DNA of 64,000 nucleotides from an uncultured Lachnospiraceae bacterium. GTDB lineage: Bacteria; Bacillota; Clostridia; Lachnospirales; Lachnospiraceae. Location of the stretch: the NCBI GenBank assembly GCA_910576975.1, contig CAJTJY010000004.1, positions 62,001 to 126,000 of the forward strand, given 5' to 3'. Made by a program: the position numbers and the translations under genes. Every line of letters begins with the position of its first letter. Position 1 is the first letter of the stretch. The notes under the pieces are model-generated. The model did not search any database and was not told the origin of the DNA. It saw only the letters and a program-made list of their open reading frames with translations. This document shows, piece after piece, positions 1 to 8,853 of the stretch.

Positions 1-103
1 GGATCGAGAGAAATTCCCCAGGAGCCATCGTAAAAGAGATATCTTTCAGGGCAGTGTGACGCTTATATTTTTTGGAGATATTATGTACGCTCAATGATTC
101 CAT
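1..103 (-). CDS. ABC transporter ATP-binding protein, N-terminal fragment
   Basis: Only the first 34 residues are in the window; the rest lies beyond the left edge. The ATG at 103-101 overlaps the end of the substrate-binding protein gene by 13 bases, which suggests translational coupling. The visible N-terminus has the usual ABC ATPase opening, SLSVHNISKKYKRHTALKDI, followed by the F-x-M-A-P-G-E-F strand that precedes Walker A. Walker A itself is not in the window. From context it powers the importer whose binding protein lies immediately upstream. Confidence 0.75.
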   Translation of the reverse strand, partial: MESLSVHNISKKYKRHTALKDISFTMAPGEFLSI

Positions 104-1077
104 TTGTCCAACAAACGCTCCTTTAATTCAATGTCTCCAATCCCTTTCATATCAGCATAGGGAATGTCCTTGGGAAAGTTCTCCATGGTGATTTCACTAT
201 CCACAAAAATGGGTTCGGGCGCATAGTTCTTATTTTCTTCTCTGCTGACGTTCTGGCAGATATAATCAAATACTTTCATGACGTCTTGATCTTGTTCCTT
301 GCCTTTTGCCACAGCGTTAGAATAGGAGGTATAGGGGGCTCCGGAATCAAAAAACAGGATTTGGAAATTATTACCGTCGTTAATCAGCTCCGCTGCATGA
401 AACGTCATGCCAAGCGCAATCGCCGCTTCCCTTGTGACAAGCGCTTTGACAGGCCCGGAACCGGAGGTGGTAAAGCCCTGCCCGGAAATATTTTCTGCTA
501 ATTTGTCAAAGTATTCAAATGCTGCCTCTTCGCCGCGGTCGTTTACCATCTGAAGCAGGAAGATGTAGCCTGTGCCGGAGGATTTGGGATTTGGCATCGA
601 GATCAGGCCTTGATATTCTGGCTTTAGCAGGTCATCATAACAGGAAGGGACGGCAATCCCTTTTTCTTTTAGAGCAGCGGCGTCAACCACGATGGCGCCG
701 CTCATGCGCATAGCGGGCACATACTTATGGTTTTCTGATACAAGGTCCGGCGTATACTGACTGAAATCGATATGATCCAGCGTGGCAAGGCTGTCGTTGC
801 ATTTTTCCAGATAAGAAGATTCCAATTCCAGGAAGATATCGGCGTCTGTCTTGGTTCCCTCGGCGGCAAGTTTTGCGGCAAGACTGCCAGTATCCATGTA
901 AGTTTGCCGGATGTCATATTCGGGAAATTTTTGATCTAGCATTTTCTGTGTCAGCTCAAGACATTTTTCTTCAGCACAGGAATAAATAGTTATCGTTTTT
1001 TTGGAACCGCAGCCAGAGATCGCTGTTGCACATAAGGATAATGCAAGTAAAATCATGGTAAGTTTCTTTTTTGACAT
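91..1077 (-). CDS. ABC transporter substrate-binding lipoprotein (Fe3+/2-aminoethylphosphonate type)
   Basis: This 328-residue protein begins with a type II signal peptide: basic MSKKK, a hydrophobic stretch, then the lipobox AISGC with Cys at about residue 23. The mature part opens with ITIYSCAEEK and contains DADIFLE and PNPKSSGTGY segments, which resemble the iron(III)/2-aminoethylphosphonate binding-protein family (AfuA/FutA/PhnS-like). It should be anchored outside the membrane and deliver ligand to the permease. The ATPase gene follows directly with overlap. A GGAG site lies just upstream of the start. The ligand cannot be told from sequence; iron and phosphonates are both possible. Confidence 0.8.
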   Translation of the reverse strand: MSKKKLTMILLALSLCATAISGCGSKKTITIYSCAEEKCLELTQKMLDQKFPEYDIRQTYMDTGSLAAKLAAEGTKTDADIFLELESSYLEKCNDSLATLDHIDFSQYTPDLVSENHKYVPAMRMSGAIVVDAAALKEKGIAVPSCYDDLLKPEYQGLISMPNPKSSGTGYIFLLQMVNDRGEEAAFEYFDKLAENISGQGFTTSGSGPVKALVTREAAIALGMTFHAAELINDGNNFQILFFDSGAPYTSYSNAVAKGKEQDQDVMKVFDYICQNVSREENKNYAPEPIFVDSEITMENFPKDIPYADMKGIGDIELKERLLDKWNH

Positions 1078-1549
1078 GTCATGTTACTCCGATCTGTTCA
1101 TTTTCTTTTGTTGATCCTCTTATTATAAACAAAAATATCTTAAGTTGATAAATTCGACAAAGAAAATAGAATTATTTTTGTATTATGTAAGACATTGCGC
1201 CTTGTGGGGGATAGAAAAAAGAATTGTTATTGAAATGTGAATATGTTACAATTTAAACAACAGGCGTGGGGCTGTCGTACTAATATAAATTTGTTCAAAA
1301 GGTCTTGCCGCTTATGCGGCAAAGTCAGAATTCACAAAAATCACTCTGGAAAGCTAGCTTTCCAAGATGATTTTTGTGCATTTTGTTTACATTGCCTCGC
1401 AATGTAAGCCTTTTGAACAAATTTATATTAGTGTGACAACTTCATGCAGAAAGAAAATATTACTACAACGTTTCTGTCAAGCATGGCATGAGAGGACTTT
1501 TTGTCGGCTATCGACAGAAATAGTAAAAATGCAAGGATTAAGGTTTCTT
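1078..1549. other. divergent intergenic region with cloverleaf element
   Basis: This gap of about 470 bases separates the minus-strand transporter operon from the plus-strand glycan locus. A TATAAT-like box on the minus strand near 1121-1126 could serve the binding-protein gene, though its -35 is weak. The centre is filled by the nested inverted-repeat element listed separately. Just before the first glycan gene there is another 8-bp inverted repeat (TTTCTGTC at 1471-1478 and GACAGAAA at 1513-1520). No RNA gene or protein gene was recognised here. The open frame that enters it from 1367 starts inside the repeat and is not a credible start. Confidence 0.6.
1280..1431. repeat. 152-bp nested inverted-repeat element (cloverleaf)
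   Basis: A perfect 23-bp inverted repeat (1280-1302 with 1409-1431) encloses three separate hairpins. Arm 1 is 1305-1322, a 7-bp stem TTGCCGC with loop TTAT. Arm 2 is 1333-1378, an 11-bp outer stem around the perfect 18-bp palindrome 1347-1364. Arm 3 is 1387-1407, a 9-bp stem TTACATTGC with loop CTC. Imperfect pairing extends the outer stem to 1274 and 1437. The linkers between arms are short, so nearly every base can pair. It could be a MITE/REP-like mobile repeat, a structured RNA, or an invertible segment. No transposase is adjacent and no clear promoter lies between the outer arms. Confidence 0.75.
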
Positions 1550-2707
1550 ATGAACAAGATAATTATTTTTGAATCAAAAACAGATTCGTTGAGAACATTT
1601 GCGCGGCTGATGGCAGAGGGGTTTGAGGAAGCTGGCTACCAAGTATTGTTGGCAGACATGCAAAGAGAAGCGCAGGCCAGAGAAGAAATTTATGCATTTG
1701 CAGATCCAGGAAATACGGCGGCGCTGTTTTTTAACCATGCGGGCATGAATCTGCTCACAGACGAAAGGCAGAGCATTTGGAATGAACTGGACGCAGATTG
1801 TTATGACTTTATCGTGGATCATCCGATGTACTACCATGCAGCGATGATCTTCCCGATCCGGCGGCTGACATTTTTGTGCGTAGATGAATGCCATCAGAAA
1901 TATATTGAGAGGTTTTATGCGGGAAAGATCCGTAGCTTTTTCTTTCCTTTGGCTGGAATCCGCAGCCAGGAGCCAGAGATTCCCTTTTTGGAACGTTCGA
2001 TGGACATTTTGTTTACCGGCGCATATCTGATTGATGATGACGTTAGCTACCATGTCCAGGGCCTGGGAGAAGGGCTGCGCCAGATTTGGCTGGAATGTTT
2101 TGAGTTGCTTTGCAATCAGACCTGGCTGACTTTGGAAGAGGGCGTGGAACGGTGTCTAAACAAACGGGGGCTTGTTCTGCCAGAAGCTGATCTGCGGGAT
2201 ACGATACGCTTGTTCCAGGACATGGACGGGATGCTGCGCAGCCGAGCCCGGGCAGAAGTGATCCGTACGCTTGCCAACGGGGACGTCAAAGTGCATATTT
2301 ACGGGGAAGGATGGCAGTATTTGGATTGTAAGCAGCAAAACCTGGTGATTCATGACAGGATTCCTTTTGATGGGACGATTCCTCTGACGGCGGACGCCAG
2401 GATTGTGCTGAACGTCATGCCCTGGTTTAAGTCTGGTGTTCATGACCGGGTATACACTGCTATGCTCAATAAATGCGTTTGCCTGACAGACAAAAGCGTC
2501 TTTGTGGACCGTACGCTTAGAGACGGCGGGGAGGCGTTATTGTATTCTTTGGAGCATTTAAAAGAGCTTCCAGAAATGGTCAAGCAATATTTGCAGAACC
2601 TTGACGAGCTAGAAGCCATTGCAGAGAGGGGCTATGCATACGCCAAAGATACTCAGACTTGGCAGTGCCGGGCACGGCAGTTGGCAGAGATCATAGAGCG
2701 GTCATAG
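1550..2707 (+). CDS. glycosyltransferase, CgeB/DUF3880-like
   Basis: The predicted product is 385 residues long. Its N-terminal half resembles the DUF3880 region and its C-terminal half the Glyco_trans_1_2 (CgeB) fold, with HIYGEGW and the motif WFKSGVHDRVYTAML that matches WFKDGTHDRVFNGML in the paralogue at 17542. It probably transfers a sugar to a surface glycan or glycoprotein in the cytoplasm. I chose ATG 1550 because of the AAGG site seven bases upstream; ATG 1529 is possible. The frame stays open back to 1367, but that part lies in the cloverleaf repeat. It is the first gene of the locus and is followed by a GT2 gene. Confidence 0.7.
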   Translation: MNKIIIFESKTDSLRTFARLMAEGFEEAGYQVLLADMQREAQAREEIYAFADPGNTAALFFNHAGMNLLTDERQSIWNELDADCYDFIVDHPMYYHAAMIFPIRRLTFLCVDECHQKYIERFYAGKIRSFFFPLAGIRSQEPEIPFLERSMDILFTGAYLIDDDVSYHVQGLGEGLRQIWLECFELLCNQTWLTLEEGVERCLNKRGLVLPEADLRDTIRLFQDMDGMLRSRARAEVIRTLANGDVKVHIYGEGWQYLDCKQQNLVIHDRIPFDGTIPLTADARIVLNVMPWFKSGVHDRVYTAMLNKCVCLTDKSVFVDRTLRDGGEALLYSLEHLKELPEMVKQYLQNLDELEAIAERGYAYAKDTQTWQCRARQLAEIIERS

Positions 2708-2769
2708 ATGCGCATGGGCTGAAAGACGAGCACAGGCATGTGCTTTTATGAACGGAGGAAAGAGGGCAG

Positions 2770-4164
2770 ATGGTGGAACGGCTATTTTTTTCTGTGTTGA
2801 TGTGCGTGTATAATAAGACAGAGCTTTTGGAATATGCCATTCGTTCTGTACGAGAGCAGTCGGAGCATTCTTGGGAGTTGTTGATTCTTGACAATAGTGA
2901 CAACAACCGGGAGAACACCTGGAAAATTCTTACGCAAAGCAGCGAGACAGATCATAGGATAAAAATTTTTAAAAACAATGAAAATGTAGGTTGGGCGAAA
3001 GGAGCATCCCAATTACTGAAAATGGCTTCCGGCAAGTATATGACATTTCTGGCAGCAGATGATTTTCTGTTGCCAGACGCTTTGGCGAAGGTAAAAAAAG
3101 CGGCAACAGAGCATGAGCCAGACGTCTTATGGGTAGGGAATAAATATTTCGAACAGAGAAAGGATAGTCTTTGGGAGATCGGGGATATGCCGCCTTGTGA
3201 GCGGAGAGTTCTAAATGTACGTCAGGCAGAAAATATCATCTATGTGATGGAGCATGTCTTTTATAATGCTTTTTTTCACTATGTGCAGGTGGATTTTCTG
3301 CGTCAACAAAATATTGATTTCTATCATTCTGGATATGGGGACTGTGCCGGAATGACCAGAGTGTTGTCTGAGGCGCAACGGATGGTGGTATTGGATCAAT
3401 CGGTATATGGCCTGACCGCTAATACCTCTCAGTCCAGAGGCACGTTCTACTGGGATGGCGAACAGTATATTTTTTCTGACCAATGGCAGAGCGTTCGGAG
3501 CGCATATAGACGTGACGCCCATTTTTCCTTTCATGAGCTGAAATATTGTGCGACAGTGATTCTGAAAAATGAAATCGGCAATATGATGTCTCTGGCAAAT
3601 GGCAGTAAATGCGTCAATAAGGAGATGAATCCCGTTTCAAAAAATTTGCTCCAACGTCTGTTGCAGATCAAACAAATATTAGAAAACCATATGATACAGG
3701 AAATGGCACAGTTCTATGGAAGATATCAATATGAGCAAGAGATCATGGCAGTAATCTTGAGATTATTGGCAGGTTATCAGCAAGAGAGCGCAGAGGACAG
3801 AAGACTGCAGGCCGGATGGCTGGGGAAATTTCTGAAAGCTGCATATTGCCAGGAAAATAGTGAAATTGTGGAAAAGAAAGTAATGACAATGGAAGACTTG
3901 GAAGATTTTGCTGAAGCGCTGACGGATCCCCAAAACACAGGCATGTTTGGCCTGGGGGTGTTTTTGAAAATGGCTGGCAGGCTAAGAGAAGAGCGAATCG
4001 CAGAAGAGAATCGTCGTCCCGCAGAAAGAGTGCTGCAGTTTTATCAGGACTGGAAAGGGAAGTTTATCGAGCAGATCTGGAACGACCTTGGCAATAGCGG
4101 AGCTCTGAGGGACAATGGAAAAATAGAACTGGCTGCGTTTTGCAAATATGTGATGGAGAATTAG
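2770..4164 (+). CDS. glycosyltransferase family 2
   Basis: This 464-residue protein begins with a GT-A domain: FSVLMCVYNKTELLEYAIRS gives the nucleotide-binding strand, LLILDNSDNN follows, and LAADDFLLP is the DXD-type metal site. About 200 residues after the GT domain are helical and unassigned. An AGGAGG-like site precedes ATG 2770. It follows the CgeB-like transferase after 62 bases and the two are probably one operon. Donor and acceptor cannot be deduced. Confidence 0.8.
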   Translation: MVERLFFSVLMCVYNKTELLEYAIRSVREQSEHSWELLILDNSDNNRENTWKILTQSSETDHRIKIFKNNENVGWAKGASQLLKMASGKYMTFLAADDFLLPDALAKVKKAATEHEPDVLWVGNKYFEQRKDSLWEIGDMPPCERRVLNVRQAENIIYVMEHVFYNAFFHYVQVDFLRQQNIDFYHSGYGDCAGMTRVLSEAQRMVVLDQSVYGLTANTSQSRGTFYWDGEQYIFSDQWQSVRSAYRRDAHFSFHELKYCATVILKNEIGNMMSLANGSKCVNKEMNPVSKNLLQRLLQIKQILENHMIQEMAQFYGRYQYEQEIMAVILRLLAGYQQESAEDRRLQAGWLGKFLKAAYCQENSEIVEKKVMTMEDLEDFAEALTDPQNTGMFGLGVFLKMAGRLREERIAEENRRPAERVLQFYQDWKGKFIEQIWNDLGNSGALRDNGKIELAAFCKYVMEN

Positions 4165-4481
4165 AAACATAGAAGAAAAATTTTACCTAAAGAAGTTAAA
4201 AATTTACAATTATATAAGTATTTGATGTAGAATTAACCACGAGGATTTGCATGATTTTTGCCTTGTATGATTTTTTTTTTAAATATAATCTTGCATAAAA
4301 ATAGAGAAAAGATTCCTTATAGTTTGAATTTTATTTAAAGTAATGTCAAATTATTTCTATTATTTTGAAACTGTTAAATAAAACTGAGGAGATTAAAGTT
4401 TCCCAAAATAGTAGATTATTTTACTAAAAAGTGTATAATAGTAAATGGCAGTTAATAAAAATCAGGAAGAAGAAATGCATA
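4165..4481. other. AT-rich intergenic region opening the inserted block
   Basis: This gap of 317 bases is markedly AT-rich and separates the first two transferase genes from the DegT gene. It contains the T10 run and possible promoter listed separately. No open frame of note and no strong hairpin were seen. Base composition from here to about 15 kb is clearly lower in GC than in the transferase genes on both sides. Confidence 0.6.
4263..4289 (+). promoter_or_regulatory. possible promoter with T10 tract in its spacer
   Basis: A perfect TATAAT lies at 4284-4289. Upstream is TTGTAT at 4263-4268, giving a short 15-base spacer that contains exactly ten T residues (4271-4280). A second -35 candidate, TTGCCT at 4258-4263, gives a 20-base spacer. 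Change in tract length would move either candidate toward 17. The promoter would serve the DegT gene at 4482 and the block behind it. Confidence 0.35.
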
Positions 4482-5600
4482 ATGAGTACTAATGTTTTAG
4501 TGACACGTCCATCTTTGCCTCCCATGGATGAATATATCAATGAAATTAAAGATTTATGGGAGAATTATTGGATAACAAATATGGGAGAAAAGCATCAATT
4601 ACTACAATCACAGTTAAAAAGTTATCTGCAGACAGACCATATAGAGCTTATGGTAAACGGACATATGTCTTTGGAATTGACGCTTCAGGCAATGAAGCTG
4701 CAAGGGGAAGTTATTACGACGCCATATACATTTGTCTCTACAACGCATGCGATCGTCCGTAGTGGGTTAACCCCTATATTTTGTGATATAGATCCAGATA
4801 CATATACCATGGATGTGGAAAAAATAGAAAGCCTGATCACAGACGATACCTCCGCCATTCTTCCGGTGCATGTTTATGGAAATGTTTGTAACATAGAAGA
4901 GATAGAAAAAATAGCAAGCAAATACGATCTTAAAGTTATATACGATGCGTGTCACAGTTTTGGTGAAACTTATAAAGGCAAAGGGGTCGGCTCCTACGGT
5001 AATGCGTCATGCTTTAGCTTTCATGCTACAAAAGTATTTCATTCTATAGAGGGGGGCGCCGTTTGTTATAGAGAGCCTGAATTGGGGAAACGTCTCGAAT
5101 ACCTGAAAAATTTTGGCATCGACGGTCCGGAGTCTGTTCTGTATATCGGCGCAAATGCTAAAATGAATGAATTTTCTGCTGCTATGGGAATTTGCAATCT
5201 GAGGCATATTGAACAAGAAATTGAAAAAAGAAAGCATATAGACCACAGATACAAAAGCCATCTAGAGGGGGTCAAGGGCATAAAATTAAGACAGGAAGAT
5301 CCAAATGTCCTATATAATTACGCATACTTCCCGGCAGTATTTGAAAGTGAATTTGGCGCAACTAGAAATGAAGTGTTTGATGCGCTTGCGCAAGAAGGCA
5401 TAGAGGCAAGAAAGTATTTTTATCCCATTGCCAATTCATTGGAATGCTATCGCAGAAGATTTGATGTATCAGAAACGCCGAATGCGCTTCATCTATCGAA
5501 TCATATCCTTACGCTTCCAATTTACTCAGATCTTGCAGTCGAAGAGGTTGATCATATTTGTGAAATCATCTTAAAACTGCAGGGGAAAAGATTGTTATAA
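4482..5600 (+). CDS. DegT/DnrJ/EryC1/StrS-family aminotransferase
   Basis: The product is 372 residues, normal for this PLP-dependent family, which transaminates nucleotide-linked keto-sugars. It has the HMSLELTLQA N-terminal region, ITTPYTFVSTTHAIVRSG, the DACHSFG aspartate-containing strand, and SFHATKVFHSIEGGA, whose Lys is the expected Schiff-base lysine. ATG 4482 is preceded by AGGAAGAAG; the frame is open farther upstream but without a good site. It is the first gene of the AT-rich block and probably makes an amino-sugar for the glycan. The substrate is unknown. Confidence 0.85.
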   Translation: MSTNVLVTRPSLPPMDEYINEIKDLWENYWITNMGEKHQLLQSQLKSYLQTDHIELMVNGHMSLELTLQAMKLQGEVITTPYTFVSTTHAIVRSGLTPIFCDIDPDTYTMDVEKIESLITDDTSAILPVHVYGNVCNIEEIEKIASKYDLKVIYDACHSFGETYKGKGVGSYGNASCFSFHATKVFHSIEGGAVCYREPELGKRLEYLKNFGIDGPESVLYIGANAKMNEFSAAMGICNLRHIEQEIEKRKHIDHRYKSHLEGVKGIKLRQEDPNVLYNYAYFPAVFESEFGATRNEVFDALAQEGIEARKYFYPIANSLECYRRRFDVSETPNALHLSNHILTLPIYSDLAVEEVDHICEIILKLQGKRLL

Positions 5601-5644
5601 GATATTAGCTTTCAGTACTATCATTAGCACAAAGGAGATTACAT

Positions 5645-7606
5645 ATGTTTGACAAAACAGGGGAACGTCAACGCGTTTTTTTACAACATTGCAAAAATAT
5701 TGTCGTCTTTTTGGAAGATATAAATCTAATGGAAGAGACGTTAAAAATGACATGGATCATCGAAAATGCTGAACTTCTCAAATCTATTGGAAATTCTATT
5801 TTAGAAGTTGTAAAAGCATTCGCAGATATGGAGAGCTATTCTTTGATACGACATCTGAATCATCAAAACATATCCTGGACAGATGATGTTGAAAATGCAT
5901 GCAATTATATAGAGATCGTAACGAAAGTTGTGAAAAATATTCTTGAAGCCAACGAATATACAGCACAAAAGAAGTGTTTATGTTGCCAGGATCATGTATT
6001 CTTCGTTCCATATTCCCAGCAATTCTTAGAAATGCACGGCATTCCAAACGCCGAACCAGAATTTTATAATGAAAAAGAAAGCTTATGTCCGAACTGCATG
6101 GGCAATGACAGGGATAGGAGCATCATCTGCTTTTTGAAAAAGATAAGTCTGGACAGAGGGAATAAGCCTGTCAAGGTGCTTCAACTTGCACAGGATAGAG
6201 CCATAGCGCATTGGATCAATGCTGAATGTCCTACGGTTACATATCAGTCAGTAAATATTGAAGCAAATAGTATGGTGGTTCCTGATATCTCACAAATCTC
6301 AGAGTTGCCAAGTGAAGACTATGACCTTGTCTTATGTTCGCTTCCCTTGCTCTATGAAAGGGCCAAAGAACCCTTGGCAAATGAGCTGATTCGCATATTG
6401 AAGGCTGACGGTTTGTGTTTGTTTTCAACTGCGTGTTCCGTTGCATCTGAAAATAATGATGGCGAAGATGATTTCTTGAATATGGAGTTCATAAAGAAAC
6501 TTACAAGCAAAGGATGCGCTTTGCATAAATATGAGCAGGATTCATATTCGGAGGATGCTTTTATAGGACAAGCCGTGCTGTATATCCTGACAAAAACCCA
6601 AAATAAGATCGATGATATCATCTCAATGAAAGCCGCTGACAGATATGATTACAATATGGAAAAACCATTGGTAAGCGTCATCATGAGCGTCTATAACCAT
6701 GAAAAATATGTATCGCGGGCGATTGAAAGCGTATTGAGCCAAAGCTATGAAAATATAGAATTTTTAGTAGCCGACGACTTCTCAACAGACAAGTCAGCAG
6801 ATGAGGTGCTGAAATATGAAGCTCAAATAGATCAAATACATTTGTTTAAAGAAAATGGCTTTGGGCGCATACCATTTTTGCTGTCCATTGCAAATGGCAA
6901 ATATATCTGCGTGCTTGATTCAGACGATTATTGGGAACCGGCTAAAATAGAAAAACAAGTGCTATATATGGAGACGCATCCTGAATGCGGCGCATGTTTT
7001 ACAAGCGTCAGAAGTGTAAATGATAATGAGGAAGAAATAGATATACAAATATTTACAAATGAAAACAGAGTTTCAGCTGAGTGGATAAACTTTTTTTTCC
7101 ACCATGGCAATGCCCTTTCATATTCCTCGGTAATGATTAAAAAAGAGCTTCACATGCGCGTGATAAGCCATGCGTCAAATTTCAGCATCATACCGGATTA
7201 TATTATGTGGCTGCATGTAGCGCTTGACCATGATATTCATTTAATAGAAAAGGATTTGTTAAATTATAGGTGGCATAATTTAAATGATAGTAAAATGACC
7301 GACAGAAGATTAAAAAATGAGTATTTCGAAGAGAGCTATTGTTGGCTGGAAATCATGAAGCAAATGGATAATGCACTTTTTTTAAAGGTCTTTGGGGATG
7401 AATTGATGGATCCGAATGTGAAAGAAGCAAGAGAAATTTTATGTGAAAAAGCATTGGTCTTACTAAAAGCATCCGAACAAAGTTACAGGCTTGCAGGTAT
7501 GTTTTACTTATATGAGTTATTGGCTGACCCAGTGAATAAAAAGATTATGCAGGAAAAATATCAATTAGGAAGACGGGAAATTTTTGAAATGTTAAATAAT
7601 TTATAG
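5645..7606 (+). CDS. Zn-ribbon methyltransferase-like / GT2 fusion protein
   Basis: This 653-residue protein has several parts. Residues 1-110 are helical and unassigned. Around 115-160 is a Cys pair arrangement (CLCC ... CPNCMGNDRDR) as in Zn-ribbon SAM methyltransferases. Residues 165-310 look like a Rossmann methyltransferase (KVLQLAQD, DYDLVLCSLPLLYE), though the glycine-rich SAM loop is poor. From about 338 a GT2 domain begins (LVSVIMSVYNHEKYVSRAIE, DDFSTDKS, LDSDDYWEP). AAAGGAG precedes ATG 5645. It probably builds and modifies the same glycan; the methyltransferase half may be degenerate. Confidence 0.75.
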   Translation: MFDKTGERQRVFLQHCKNIVVFLEDINLMEETLKMTWIIENAELLKSIGNSILEVVKAFADMESYSLIRHLNHQNISWTDDVENACNYIEIVTKVVKNILEANEYTAQKKCLCCQDHVFFVPYSQQFLEMHGIPNAEPEFYNEKESLCPNCMGNDRDRSIICFLKKISLDRGNKPVKVLQLAQDRAIAHWINAECPTVTYQSVNIEANSMVVPDISQISELPSEDYDLVLCSLPLLYERAKEPLANELIRILKADGLCLFSTACSVASENNDGEDDFLNMEFIKKLTSKGCALHKYEQDSYSEDAFIGQAVLYILTKTQNKIDDIISMKAADRYDYNMEKPLVSVIMSVYNHEKYVSRAIESVLSQSYENIEFLVADDFSTDKSADEVLKYEAQIDQIHLFKENGFGRIPFLLSIANGKYICVLDSDDYWEPAKIEKQVLYMETHPECGACFTSVRSVNDNEEEIDIQIFTNENRVSAEWINFFFHHGNALSYSSVMIKKELHMRVISHASNFSIIPDYIMWLHVALDHDIHLIEKDLLNYRWHNLNDSKMTDRRLKNEYFEESYCWLEIMKQMDNALFLKVFGDELMDPNVKEAREILCEKALVLLKASEQSYRLAGMFYLYELLADPVNKKIMQEKYQLGRREIFEMLNNL

Positions 7607-7653
7607 AAAAGTCATGTTAAAAGAAGATAAATAATTTAGAAAGGTTGCATAGA

Positions 7654-8853
7654 ATGAAAAAACTTTTGATCTTGGGAGGCGCCTATTCACAGGTGCCAGC
7701 AATAAATAGAGCGAGAGAATTAGGCTATTATGTTATTACCTGCGATTATCTTCCAGAAAATCCTGGGCATAAATATTCACAGGAATATATCAATGTGAGC
7801 ACGACAGACTGTGAAAAAGTGCTTGTTAAATGCGAGGAAATAGGCATTGACGGCATTATCGCATACGGATCAGATCCTGGGGCAATCACAGCAGCGTATG
7901 TAGCGGAAAAGCTTCAATTAGACGGCGGTGGCTTTTTGGCAACGCAGATATTTGCAAGAAAGGACAAGTTCCGGGAATTTCAAAAGGAGAATCAGATCAA
8001 TCATCCCGCGTTTGCATGTTGCTTACAAAAAACAGATATCAAGAATCTGACAGATTTTGCATTGCCGTGCATTGTGAAACCAGTAGATTCTTCTGGAAGC
8101 AAAGGAATCACGGTTGTCAATGACCGACGGGATTTAGAACGAGCTTTCGATTATGCCATAGGATTTTCGAGAACAGGAAAAGTCATAGTTGAGGAATACA
8201 TCCACACTGCGTGTCATCAACTGCACGGAGATGGAATTGTGGTAAATGGCAAGCTTATTTTTATGGAACTTGGAGAACAAAGATTTCGGGATTGTGTTCC
8301 CATAGGCAGCGCATGTCCGGCAAATATGGACGAAAAATTAAAAGAATCTGCATGGAAAGAGGTAAGCAGGCATATTGAAAAATGCGGTTTTCAGACGGGC
8401 GGCATAAATATCGAGCTACGAATTTCTTTAGACGGAAAAATTTACATTATTGAGATAGGTCCCAGGACCGGGGGTAATTATATTCCTGAATTAATGCAGA
8501 CAGCTACGGGTTTTGACGAAATATCCGCATCATTGCAACTGGCTATGGGTGAATTCCGTACAACAGATTACCAAAGAACATCTGCACAATATTGCTTTCA
8601 ATACATTATTGGTTCGCACGGCGATGGAATTTTTCAAAATGTATACATTTCTGAAGAAATAAAAGAGCAAATAGAATTTTTATGGATACATAAAAAGAAA
8701 GGGGACAAGGTATTTGATTATAAAAACAGCTCTGGCGTTGTCGGGGTAGCGATTATTAAATTTCAATCCAGGCAGCAAATGGAGCATGTAATAGACGCCA
8801 TTGACAATTATATTAGAGTAGAATTGATGGAGGAAAAAAATGAAAACAAATAA
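7654..8853 (+). CDS. ATP-grasp carboxylate-amine ligase-like protein
   Basis: This 399-residue protein has the three-part ATP-grasp layout: an N-terminal pre-ATP domain (LLILGGAYSQVPAINRARE), a central ATP-binding loop IVKPVDSSGSKG, and the C-terminal metal region GGINIELR ... YIIEIGPRTGGN. The family joins a carboxylate to an amine or thiol at the cost of ATP. ATG 7654 follows AGAAAGG with 9-base spacing; a TTG at 7645 is also in frame. Its end overlaps the DAACS transporter start by 14 bases. A second ATP-grasp gene lies at 11040. It could ligate an amino acid to an amino-sugar, which is inference from context. Confidence 0.8.
   Translation: MKKLLILGGAYSQVPAINRARELGYYVITCDYLPENPGHKYSQEYINVSTTDCEKVLVKCEEIGIDGIIAYGSDPGAITAAYVAEKLQLDGGGFLATQIFARKDKFREFQKENQINHPAFACCLQKTDIKNLTDFALPCIVKPVDSSGSKGITVVNDRRDLERAFDYAIGFSRTGKVIVEEYIHTACHQLHGDGIVVNGKLIFMELGEQRFRDCVPIGSACPANMDEKLKESAWKEVSRHIEKCGFQTGGINIELRISLDGKIYIIEIGPRTGGNYIPELMQTATGFDEISASLQLAMGEFRTTDYQRTSAQYCFQYIIGSHGDGIFQNVYISEEIKEQIEFLWIHKKKGDKVFDYKNSSGVVGVAIIKFQSRQQMEHVIDAIDNYIRVELMEEKNENK

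Noticed and set aside
1367..1549. N-terminal extension of the first glycosyltransferase
   Set aside because: The extension is translated from the cloverleaf repeat and has no ribosome site; ATG 1550 fits the paralogue's start.
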